Below are positions 1-24,900 of a stretch of DNA of 64,000 nucleotides, in pieces. Within the stretch, counting starts at the first letter, position 1, and every line of letters starts with the position of its first letter. The notes under the pieces are model-generated. The model was not told the origin of the DNA. It was given only the letters and a program-made list of their open reading frames with translations, and searched no databases. The translations under genes and the position numbers were made by a program. This DNA is from Maylandia zebra (Eukaryota; Chordata; Actinopteri; Cichliformes; Cichlidae), in NCBI RefSeq assembly GCF_041146795.1, contig NC_135176.1, positions 17,061,786 through 17,125,785 of the forward strand. The letters are read 5' to 3'.

Positions 1-122
1 ATCACCTGGTACGGGACACAAGAGGGCATGAATTAATAACTGGAAACAGTGCCCTACAGCCATCATTTATAGTGCACATTTTTCAGGGTAAGGACTGGGA
101 TTGCTTGGCAGCCATTCTTCAC

Positions 123-15071
<14,949 letters not shown>

Positions 15072-15083
15072 AATTGATCCAAG

Positions 15084-16048
15084 CTGGAAAAAAACCCTAT
15101 GTTATTACCTGGAAAACAAGAGAAATTAAAAAAAGAATGACAATAGATCAGAAAAGAAATATTCTCACATAAAACACCTGCAATTTAATGACGATGAAAG
15201 CATCAGAAAGGTGACCTCAAATCTGATCACTTTTTTTAAAAAGATGTCTGGCTCAATATCAAAGTTATTACAGTTTGTATAGCTAACAGACTAAACCAAA
15301 GGTAAAGACATAAACGTTTCCATAATTTTGCAACACTCTTATTGTGAATTTAACGATTTCGGGGTTTCTTTTATTTATTTTTTTCAAATTTCTATTTAAA
15401 CTCATAATTAGGCAATAATTAAATTCCCTAATCCGGAAAGGGGGTAAACTTGCATTGCGAAATCCGAAGCTTAACGTGAGATCAAGTGCAGATGCAGCTC
15501 AGGCCCACGCCTATAATTAACTAATATAAAAAATTAGTACTGCAGGTAACTCAAGATTGCGAGTATCAGGAGCACTGCGACTGATAACGGTACTTGACAG
15601 TTAGGCCGGGGGGGGGCTTAAATACCATCCATTGGACAGTCACGACTCCGTAATGCAACGGCAGAACAAACGCTAACGTTCACCAGCGAGGTAGCTCAAA
15701 TGCTAGGTTTTGTGCAATCCTAGACCGACAAGTAAAACGACAGATGACAGTATAAAACGAAAGTAGTAGTAGTAGTAGCTGCCTTTAACCTCTGCAAAGC
15801 TAACTGGTAACGCTAGCCAAGTTAGCTGGATGAATCACAGGGATAGCTATGATTCGCTAGCCTACAATATTTTGATGGTGGCACTTATCTGCATGTCCGG
15901 GGTGACAAACTGTTACTATTATATACATTTAACAAAGTCGGCCATGTAAAACATTTACACGCAAACATAATTTACATTTCTGCAATTCTTACTACCGACC
16001 GGTTTTTAAAGAAATTATGTAGAAGTAACACAATTTATCTGGTCTTAC
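15084..16048 (-). other. synj1: synj1 intron 1
   Basis: Separates the non-coding first exon from the ATG exon. Donor GTAAGA at the 16,048 side, acceptor before 15,083. No gene or transposon seen. It has a short AGT microsatellite near 15,765 and a G-run near 15,608. Confidence 0.7.
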
Positions 16049-16150
16049 CGTCTCCCCCGCCGGGTTGTAAGTCCGCTGTCACAACATAATCCTTCCCGGT
16101 GTGTTGGCAAAATGGTACATTCCGACGCAAACGTCCGCCTACCTCACGTT
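16049..16150 (-). other. synj1: synj1 non-coding first exon (5' UTR)
   Basis: Ends at a good donor (GTAAGACC on the minus strand) after a GC-rich CCCGGCGGGGGAGACG segment. It contains no ATG in frame with the protein. The upstream edge (transcription start) is an estimate. Confidence 0.6.
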
Positions 16151-16460
16151 ACCGTAATAGCCAAGGAAACGTAAAGCGCATGCCTTAGTACAAGAAAGGC
16201 ATTGGAGTATGTAAATTAAACGTTTTGCAAGCGTGCAATATTTTAAATTCGTGCTAATATGCAGTTATGAACTACCCGACTTAAAAAAAGAACCCATGAA
16301 ATGTTTTGAGCAATTCCACCTATGATTGACAGCTGCTTTAATCCAATGAGTCCAACAGAGAACACTGCCGTCCAATCGTGTGTGCCTAGAGGTGGGACGT
16401 CGGCATTTCATAACCTCTGACATTTCTGTATAAAACAAGCGCTCCGACCTTCCTCATATA
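16150..16460. promoter_or_regulatory. Head-to-head promoter between synj1 and SLC46A3-like gene 1
   Basis: About 300 bp separates the inferred 5' ends of the two divergent genes. Seen here are two CCAAT boxes (16343-16347 and 16372-16376), a CRE-like gacgtc near 16,397, and two TATA-like boxes facing the plus-strand gene (tataaaa at 16429-16435, tataaa at 16457-16462). No TATA box is obvious for synj1, as expected for a broadly used start. Confidence 0.55.
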
Positions 16461-16522
16461 AACAACATTAGCCGGGGCATAAGTAATTGTGATGTATGTG
16501 ACCCTGACGATTTTTTAAACAG
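16460..16522 (+). other. Putative non-coding first exon of SLC46A3-like gene 1
   Basis: The segment ends AAACAG before donor GTAGGC and begins about 30 bp after a TATA box at 16429. It would splice to the acceptor TTTTTAG at 17087-17093, nine bases ahead of the ATG. Inferred from splice signals only. Confidence 0.5.
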
Positions 16523-17102
16523 GTAGGCGTCAAACAGAGGTAGCACTGTCTTGTTTTTCACAACATGCTAGAGAAGGTTAATGCTCATCTGCTATCTTCC
16601 GGTGGGATCTCCTCCAGCTTGTCAAGCAGGAACGTCGTTAGATTGTCTACTATTCTATGTAATGTTTCAGCCTGTCAGGATATGTTGTTTATCGACGTTG
16701 TAGTTCAATGTCTCTAAAACAACCAAACAAATAAAGTATGTTTGCTTCCATGCAGATCCTTTCTTATTATTTAAATCGACTCTCTGTTACCAGACTCTGT
16801 TTTGTTTGTTTGTCTGTTTGTTTTTTTTGTTTGGTTGTTTTTTTGGAGGTGCCTGTTTACTTGTTTTCACGACTGTTAAAGATCCAAAAGTTTCAGCAAA
16901 ATAAAATGTGCTTAGAAGTTTGGGTTTGATATTCTCATTTGAATTTTTACCACAACAATAGCTGTGTATTATGCTGTATTTGATTGTTTTAAATATCTGA
17001 CAGTGCAGTGTATTGTTAATTTTTGTGACCTGTGTTCAGGCTTAAATCTAACTATCAACTGTCTTTCATATCTTCTCACGGGATACTTTTTAGCCCTTAA
17101 AT

Positions 17103-17297
17103 ATGAAGAGGCTTTTCCTCGTGGAGCCGGTGGTGGCCCTGTATGCTTTTGCCACTTTCCTCTACTATCCGCTTGTGCAACAGTATGCATACAGGAGAAT
17201 CTGGCTGCAGGTGACAAACACCACTTACCTGAGCTCTGACAACACTTCCAGATGTGTGGCAAACAGCAACAGCAGCAACCAGTCTCACTATAATGAG
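17103..17297 (+). CDS. SLC46A3-like copy 1, coding exon 1 (residues 1-65)
   Basis: ATG ten bases after acceptor TTTTTAG, donor GTTAGT, phase 0. It holds helix 1 and the glycosylated first loop (YRRIWLQVTNTTY). Confidence 0.92.
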
Positions 17298-20200
17298 GTT
17301 AGTCTTTAATCACTAAAGGCGTATTATCCATTCCTGAAATTTGGAGTATCTTATTTTCTTTCTTTTTTCCCACCACACTGAAAACTAAAAACATTTTGAA
17401 TATAGCAAGGATTGTTTAAGAATGAATGCCATGAAAAAAAATCAATATTTGGTGCAAACATTTACCTTTAAACCAAGACACAGATTCTTTTAGGTCAACA
17501 GCTTTTCATGGTATTGGGTGGCACGTTGTTTCAATCATCTAAAAAAAAAAACTGTCTGGAGCTTCTATGTGAGTTTCTTACATATTAATTCCAGACTGAC
17601 ATGTTATGACTATGACTCTGGATTATTTGCACGTTTTTATCAATATGAAGGTAGTTCCTAATGACTCCGTATGTTTATGTTAATTTGCATGACTTGTACA
17701 CTAATCAGATGCCTCCGATGGTCTTGTGTGAGACATTTTAACTGCTTAAAACTTTCGCACAGTACTCTAGTAATAATAACTAGTACATGTACGTAGGGCT
17801 GTGCGATATGACCAAAATCTCATATCCCGATATTAAGACATCTCTCATCTGATAACGATATAAATCACAAAAAATGTAACATTTTGTGTAAATTCTGTGA
17901 ATCTCGGGCAGCTCGACTTGCGTGAAGTGTTTCCAGCTGGACGTCGCCTACCTGGAGTCGAGTGTTTTAACTGATGCATGAAACTATACATTTTTAGACA
18001 TAAGTTGTAACTGGCGCTGTTTTCTTTCTGAATATTTATTACACAGCGTGCTGCGGGGAAAAGCCTGTTCTAACGTTTGAGTCTAAGGTTTATTTTTTAG
18101 CACCTGACGGCTCTTTTTTGCTTCTTACCCGTAAACACTCGGCATCTTTCACGTAATTCAGTTTATTTTGAAAAATCTCAACAGGATCTTGAGCTTTATT
18201 GTAAAAGGTTTATGTGGAACAAGCGGACACGCGGTGGTTTTACCTTCGTTGTTGCTAAGGACAAGGCAAAAAAACCCCCCACAAAGGCTTGTCTGTCTGT
18301 AGTGTGATTATATTAAATGTAAGAGAAAGAGAGAACTTTAAGAAATTAATATAGCCACTACAGTGACCATCAAAATAATGAAAAAATATTGCCATAAACA
18401 GTTTATTACACCACGAAACAAACAATAGCGTAAAATGAAACATAGACATTTTTATATCGCCATCCGATATATATCTTATATCGAACAGCCCTACATGTAC
18501 GGTATAACAAGTTGCCTACTTAGAACTTGTAATAGCATTACTAGTTCCATGTCTATTTTCAACGTTTTTATTCATACATTTTTCCCATAAACTTTTAACT
18601 TCCTCTCTTTCACAGTTTGGGTTACAAAGATTTCTTTAGCGCAATAAGGTGACGTGCAAAGAATTTCTTATGACTACAGGTCTGTGCTCATGCAGATACC
18701 CACATACTGTGGTAGCTACACTATAGCTAAAAAGTGATAATCTTACAGAATACAGATATGATGGTACAATCTTTTTATTTGTAGGATGTTTGCAATAAGC
18801 AAACAATTTTGTAACAAGGATGTAAAAGAGTATTGTTCTATGAGCCCCAAAAGGTTGATTGTGTTCATCTGGACATAGTCCTTTCAGTGGGAGGATGATT
18901 AAGCATGCATCAAGACATTGTTCTATGAGGAACAATGTCATTTTACTTTAACATGCATGTATAGAATGAGAATTACACATAAAAGAGAAGTGAAAACCAC
19001 AACAGGACAAAACTTGTGTTATCTGTAAATGGCCACAACAGCACCTGTGGTATTATAAAAAGCTTTTTTCCCCCCCACCTCCCCTTTTAGTCCTGAACAT
19101 TAAAGTTCTTATGAAATGTCTGAAAATAATTAGTTTTTACATTTTTTTTTTTAATTCTTCCACTGTTTAAGGTATGATCAAGATATTTTGATCTGGCTCC
19201 AAAAAAAAAATCTTCTCCTTCAACATCCTCTATTTGTGCACCCCTGCACTGCTTCCAGGACTCCTGTTAACATTAAATTTAGGTTCAAGAGTTGCTGTTG
19301 AGGAGAGCTGAGGACATCTAGCATTCCTCATAAATGCAAGCTGACAGAATTTAAAGGGCTTTACAATTAACCACATTTTCTCTCTCTCTCTTTTTTTGCT
19401 TTTGCAGGAGGTACAGAGGCAGACATCTCTCTTCTCCGTTTACACAAACATCCTATCCACAGTCCCATCTTTGGTGGTCACTCTCATACTGGTGACCTAC
19501 AGTGATCAAGGAGGACGCAAGATAGCCATCATCATGCCTATGATTGGCACATTGATCTACACATTGTCTTTGCTGACTGTGTCCTACTTTGAACTCAGCA
19601 TTTACTTGCTCTTTGGCTCCTCAATTCTTAGTGCTCTGTGTGGTGGTATGGGCACATTTCTGGGTGGCTGTTTTGCCTACATAGCAGACTTGTGCGAGGA
19701 TGATCGTCAGAAGACATATCGCATGGCTGGATTGGAAATGATGATTGGCCTGTTGTCTGGACTGGCTGCATTATCGTCAGGCTACTTTCTGAGAACTGTG
19801 GGATTCAACTGGCCTTTCCTAACCTCTTCACTGATGCTCGTTTTGATCCTGCTCTATGCCATCTTTGTCCTTGAGGAGACTGTGAAGAAGGCTCCAACTA
19901 GTGCCGTTACTTTAGATGGATCTCCTTGGTATTTAGGCATGAAACAGATGCTCCGTGGGGTCTGCCAGATGCTTGCAGGGGCCAGCTGCAGGTGGAAAAC
20001 TGTTCTGGCCCTTCTCATTATTATCTTCACTTGCGTTTCCTTTGTATATGTAGGAGGGATGTCCGTGATAACACTGTACGAGCTCAGTGAGCCGCTGTGC
20101 TGGACTGAGATTTTGATTGGCTACGGCTCAGCTCTGACCACCACTGTGTTCCTGACCAGCTTTGCAGGAGTGTCCCTGTTTACATACTGTGGTGTGCCCC

Positions 20201-21803
20201 AGCTGCTCATTGTCCTGTTGGGGATCCTGTCTGTTGTATCAGCCATGCTCACTGCGGCATTTGCTAAAACAACCTTGTTGATGTTTATAGGTGAGGAGGA
20301 AAATGCAACTATTGGAATGTACAGTAGTTTTGACTCGTACATAAAATGAAGAGATAATACTTTTTAACCCATGTTTGTTTAAATAAAAAAAATAATTATA
20401 TAATTATTTTTATTTATTTATTTTTTAACAAGGTGTGCCATGAACTAAGTCCATAGTTTAGTTGTATCTGTTTTTAACACCCTGAATTAGGAAATTGCTT
20501 ATATATAGTTTCTGACACAAATTTAGTTTTTAGTGTTTTGCATTGATCTATTGTAGAATTTGTCTTAATATGCGGTATGAAAAGAGGAAAAATGCATCAA
20601 CCAAAGCCCGTTTCAGTGTTCATTGTGGGCACGATATTAAATGGTTGGGTGTAAAAACGCAGAATGTGTCATATTAAAAAGCATAAGGACAATTTTAGCT
20701 GCAGGAAGTAGAAATGCCTTGTGTGCTCTTTTTTATTATTATTTTTTTATTTTTTTGCAGAAAAAGCACATAAGGCATTATAAACAGAGAAATGGCACCC
20801 CCAAAATACATTGCATGCTAGTGACTTGGATTACTAATTGACAGAATAGGACTTTTTATGGTGGCTTTAAGGTGCACAACTACTACTAGAGACTCCTAAT
20901 TTTTTTAGTGCATTGTAAACTTATAAACGGTGTAATTATGTTATCGCTCATTTGCTTACTTTAATTATCTTATTGCAACAATCTACGTAATTGAAAACAC
21001 ACATCTGTTACATTTATAGATGCAACATACTTTTTTCATAAGTAACTAAACAATTTTGCAAATATTAATTTCCTCATGTATAGTTTTATGCAGTTACATT
21101 AAAACTACAGTGTGATGCATTATATAATGCTGATCTTCTGTTTTTCATTTGCCACAGTGAGGATACCAATGCTACTGTCTATCATGCCTTTCCCTGTACT
21201 GCGCTCCATGATGTCAAAGATTGTCCCAAAGTCTGAGCAGGGTGAGTGACTTTTCAGAGCTTTACATGAACCACAGAACCATGTCTGAGTGTGTTTGTAG
21301 AGCCAGAGTCCATTGAAGGATTGCCTGTTCCAGCAGCTTTGGCTCTCCAAGTTTCTGTTGAATTTAGCAGAGGGTTATCTTAAAACTATACACCAGAAGT
21401 TCTTAGTAACCCTATGACCTGCAGATTTATTTATTTTTTTCTGTTTTTCTGATTTTTTTTTCTCTATTGCAGGAGCCCTGTTTGCCTGTCTTTCCTTTAT
21501 GGAAAGTTTGTCCAATAATGTATCGTCCATAGTGTTCTACAGTATTTATGCTGCTACGGTAGCGTGGTGCCCAGCCTTCGTCTTTCTGTTATCTGCAGGA
21601 CTCTGTGTGATTCCTTTGACTGCCTTGGGGTAAGTCAATAAGTAGGCCAATGGATTTCCCACAACTTTAAAATAGCCAGGCCAGCATTTTTGCATCTTTT
21701 ACTGCAAATTGCAATCTTACTAATAATTTGGGAAAACTGTCCTACTTTTCAGCCAGTTAGCCTTACTCAAGCCCATTCATCTGATCCACTTCAAACTGTA
21801 GTT

Positions 21804-21879
<76 letters not shown>

Positions 21880-23666
21880 AACTTTATTAATCGCTCGGGT
21901 GGGTTCCTCCAGGAAATTCGGTTTCTAATAGCGCAGCACTGACAGAAGTTACAGAATGTGAGCAGAAATATACCATATATACACAGATAGAATTACAGAG
22001 ACATATATAAATACAGAATATACAAAGGGATAAATAAGAATACAAGGGAATTGCACATTGTGCCGATGGTGAAGAAAATTAGTGCAATGTCCAATTTGAG
22101 ACATTGCAGATAAGCAGTTGTCATTTTAGTTCAAAGTTGTTCAGTCACCAGTGTTTAACCTTGAGGAGAAGGGCTGCACACACAGGCATGTTGTTTGGGC
22201 TTTGTGATGACAATCATTGACAGTACAACACGCCTCAGACTCCTAAGTTTATCCATTGCAACTAAAATTACCCAACTGTAATTTTAGTCGGGAGGGAATA
22301 AAGGTCTCCAGCTATAAAAGTATAACCTTAGTCATTGTGCCTTTCATAACCGTTTTATTTTTGAAACAGAAACTTACTTAATGGCTGTGATGCAATTAGC
22401 TGTAGAATTGTAGCTATAAAAGTAACCAGGGTTACGCTCTCTGAGCTGGTAGTTATAATTGATGTGTAGAGTAATACATTTCCAAACTAATTTCCTGCTG
22501 TACCTCCCAGACATTATTAGTTTCCATTCATTTTACTATGTCATAAATATCAGTCACATGACATAGTTTAAGGTTACTCACCTCAGGTCTTGCTACTTTT
22601 GTTCATGTTACCGTGTATTTTTAATGCATTGCTCACAGAAGCCATTATCTACCACCAAAACTCACTGTCCTGTATGTTGTTTGTCCTGGATTATGTTAAT
22701 GTTCAGTTTGACTGAAGGCATGTGAGGTTTTTTTTTTGGTGATCTGTGATCAGATTTCTAGTGAGATCAGACTTCACAACTCTGCACTGTGTGGATGGAG
22801 TTGCAAGTTACAAGCTGCCAAGTCACTGTTTATCAGTTATTTAGAAAAGGGAAGTGGTTCTGCTTAAGCAGGAAGAATTAGTTCCTCATTCGTTATCCAA
22901 CTCCTTTTACAAAAGAAGTCCTCCCTTATAACTCATGACATGCATAGTATCCCTTCGATTTGATTTTTGGGCTGTTACAGCCTTGGCTTTGCTTTTAATT
23001 CAACTGAAGTTTAGTTGAATTTCTTTCCTGTTGAACTTTATTGCACTGGGGTGTAGTGAAAAACTCCTTCAGTGAATAAAGCTGTTGTCACATTTCCTTC
23101 CTATTACTTAGCGGCTATTCATAGAATAACAAAAGCACTGGTTTAGCAATTTTGTCTAACAACAGAACAACTAATTGAATTCAACAAGAGACTATATTTT
23201 TCCTTTTGAGTGCATAGAGTGGTAGCATTTTCAAGCCACGTCAGCACTGAAATGAAACTGATGTGGTTTGGTTGTTGTTGTGCTTATTTGCTAAAAAGAA
23301 GCCGATGAGTCTTGTATGTAGCAGATGGTACAAAATGGGATTTTTTTTCCCCCCCTTAAATATACATATCCACCACGTTGGTAGTTGTAGAAAGTGTATG
23401 GATGTAATCTTAAGAAGGGCTACTAGAGATGTAATGGAAGAAACGGACACAGAAACAGTTGGCCAGTTTATGTTGAGCTTTAGCAGACATGTATCTCCCT
23501 TTTCTATTTTGCTCTTATATCATCCCCCTTTTCTCCGCCTCATTTCAGCATGGTGAGCGTGATAGGAGTGGATGTTGCCACAGAGGTCCAAAGGCCAAAG
23601 CGTTTCAATTCAGAGGAGGAGAATCCTGTCCAAGATCAGAGTGACCACAGCCCTCTTCTTACCTGA
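17103..23666 (+). CDS. SLC46A3-like transporter, tandem copy 1 (478 aa)
   Basis: Member of the SLC46 branch of the major facilitator superfamily (12 membrane helices). SLC46A3 is a lysosomal, proton-coupled exporter of small solutes; that role here is by analogy. Five exons join in frame: 17103-17297, 19408-20290, 21158-21241, 21473-21629, 23549-23666. The N-terminus MKRLFLVEPVVALYAF resembles SLC46A3 more than the folate transporter SLC46A1. Loop 1 has four sequons (N39, N47, N56, N59) and C51, which may pair with C296 in LCW as in SLC46A1. The MFS motif-A variant SDQGGRK is at 97-103, and the C-terminal LL of SPLLT could be a sorting signal. A paralogue follows 4.7 kb downstream in the same direction. 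No defects seen. Whether it is the direct orthologue of slc46a3 needs a tree. Confidence 0.92.
17794..18493. mobile_element. 700-bp hAT-like MITE with perfect 8-bp target duplication
   Basis: Sits in intron 1 of SLC46A3-like copy 1. Terminal inverted repeats read tagggctgtgcgatatga at the left and, reverse-complemented, tagggctgttcgatataaga at the right. Both flanks carry catgtacg (17786-17793 and 18494-18501), the 8-bp duplication typical of hAT elements. No transposase frame is visible, so it is non-autonomous. The intact duplication suggests a fairly recent insertion. Confidence 0.88.
19408..20290 (+). CDS. SLC46A3-like copy 1, coding exon 2 (residues 66-360)
   Basis: Acceptor TTGCTTTTGCAG, donor GTGAGG. 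The large exon holds helices 2-9, the SDQGGRK motif, FLGGCFAYIADLCEDD and LCWTEILIGYGSALTTTVF. Intron retention would add about 18 residues and then stop. Confidence 0.95.
21158..21241 (+). CDS. SLC46A3-like copy 1, coding exon 3 (360-388)
   Basis: 84 nt, acceptor TTTGCCACAG, donor GTGAGT. It encodes MPFPVLRSMMSKIVPKSEQ, matching SLC46A3 VLRSMLSKVVRSTEQG. Confidence 0.94.
21473..21629 (+). CDS. SLC46A3-like copy 1, coding exon 4 (388-440)
   Basis: 157 nt, acceptor TCTATTGCAG, donor GTAAGT. It encodes GALFACLSFMESLS and YSIYAATVAWCPAFVFLLSA (helices 11-12). Confidence 0.94.
21804..21878. repeat. (GATA)n microsatellite
   Basis: About 18 GATA units in intron 4 of copy 1, joined directly to the LINE-like tail that follows. 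Read on the minus strand it is the (TATC)n tail of that element. Confidence 0.95.
21879..22250 (-). mobile_element. Non-LTR retrotransposon 3' end (minus orientation)
   Basis: On the minus strand it reads gaatttcctggaggaaccca then gcgattaataaagttttatc and the (TATC)n tail, as in many fish LINE 3' ends. The left limit is vague and no reverse transcriptase is visible. Confidence 0.55.
22251..23548. other. Rest of intron 4 of SLC46A3-like copy 1
   Basis: Ordinary A/T-rich intron. I see no gene, RNA or recognisable transposon. Confidence 0.6.
23549..23666 (+). CDS. SLC46A3-like copy 1, last coding exon (440-478)
   Basis: Acceptor CCTCATTTCAG, stop TGA at 23664-23666. It encodes the cytosolic tail with an acidic EEEN cluster and terminal SPLLT. 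Confidence 0.92.
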
Positions 23667-23983
23667 GACGCCAGGACTACCAAACACTAACAGCACCTTG
23701 CTTGTTAAGATTTGTTTTGTTTTTTTTTTGTTTTTTTGTGTGTGTGTGTGATTTATTTTATGTGGTGTTTAATATAGGTTACATTTTCTTCCTTTGTTGC
23801 TGTGCTTATTGGAGTTATGGGTAAACAGATTTCTCTACCTCTCAGGTTTAACAACCCCAGTTAAAATTGATAGAAATCTCGAAGGTCTGAAGGTAGAAGT
23901 CTGACCATGACAATGACATTTTCAAAAACATTTTGAATGGATACATTTTAAATGTATATTATTTCTTTTTTTTTAATGTAGCA

Positions 23984-23989
23984 AATAAA
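23984..23989 (+). promoter_or_regulatory. Polyadenylation signal AATAAA for copy 1
   Basis: 318 nt after the stop codon, following a T-rich 3' UTR with a short TG repeat near 23,740. Confidence 0.7.
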
Positions 23990-24036
23990 ATTTGACCTTG
24001 ACATCACATTTTTGCTCAGGGAAAAGGTAAAAGACC

Positions 24037-24335
24037 AAGCCACAAATGGTAAAGGGGACTAAGAGTTATGGTAATCATTTCAAAGTATGAGGACTAAAGT
24101 TCTTTCTGGAAACAACCCACCACTCTGTATTATGACCAAACCGAAGACCTTGTGGACTGAATTGGTCACTTATTAGGTCTCTGCTTGCCTCGGGGTACGA
24201 CCAGGTTGAAAAGCTCAGTTTTCCATACTATCAATTAAAACCTTTCCAATTATCTGGAGAATATCAACAAACTAAATAAAGGAAAGTGTTGTGGGATTTT
24301 CTTTCACACTTTGGTTTTTGAGAAAAACAGAAGAA
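24037..24335 (+). repeat. Unnamed interspersed repeat, copy B
   Basis: Second copy of the family at 11,677-12,006, same orientation, just past the 3' end of SLC46A3-like copy 1. It ends in a similar gaaaaacagaagaa block. Confidence 0.65.
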
Positions 24336-24824
24336 GAAAGCACCAGCACAATTATGCCACTACATACCTGAAGTTTGTAAGATTCAACCTCTGTTCAGGT
24401 TTTGTTGTAGCTAAGTTACTACATTTTGGGTGTAATAGTCTTAATTATTGTGTCAACACAATATTCGCAACAGTCTAATAAAAATAAAAAATGTTTACCA
24501 CTGTGGGCCAAGCTTCTGTATTTTAATACAGACTGAAAATTCACAACTAAATATCAGCACGACATCATTATCTTCTTAAAACTGTATCAAACAAGGTGAT
24601 GTTTAATAAATATGTAGGATTTTTTTTCTGATGGAGATGAAATGCTAAGAACATTTTTAAATGCAATACTGTTTTCTATACCCAGTGACCTTCATAACAA
24701 ACATAAAAAAATCGTTTCTAATTTTCTAGCTAAATCCCAGCACAATGTGATTCTGCAGAAAAAAAAAATCATTTCATTCATTCAACATTCCTGTCACTTT
24801 TTTTGGGGGGGGGAGAGGTTACTT

Positions 24825-24900
24825 TTACACATCCTTTATTTATCCAGGTAAAAAGTGTCATTGACATTAAAAATGTCTTTTTCAAGAGAGATCTGTAATA
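24825..24900 (-). repeat. LINE-tail-like fragment
   Basis: tccaggtaaaaagtgtcatt followed by gtctttttcaagagagatct resembles a common fish repeat end (by recall). Short and weak. Confidence 0.4.
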
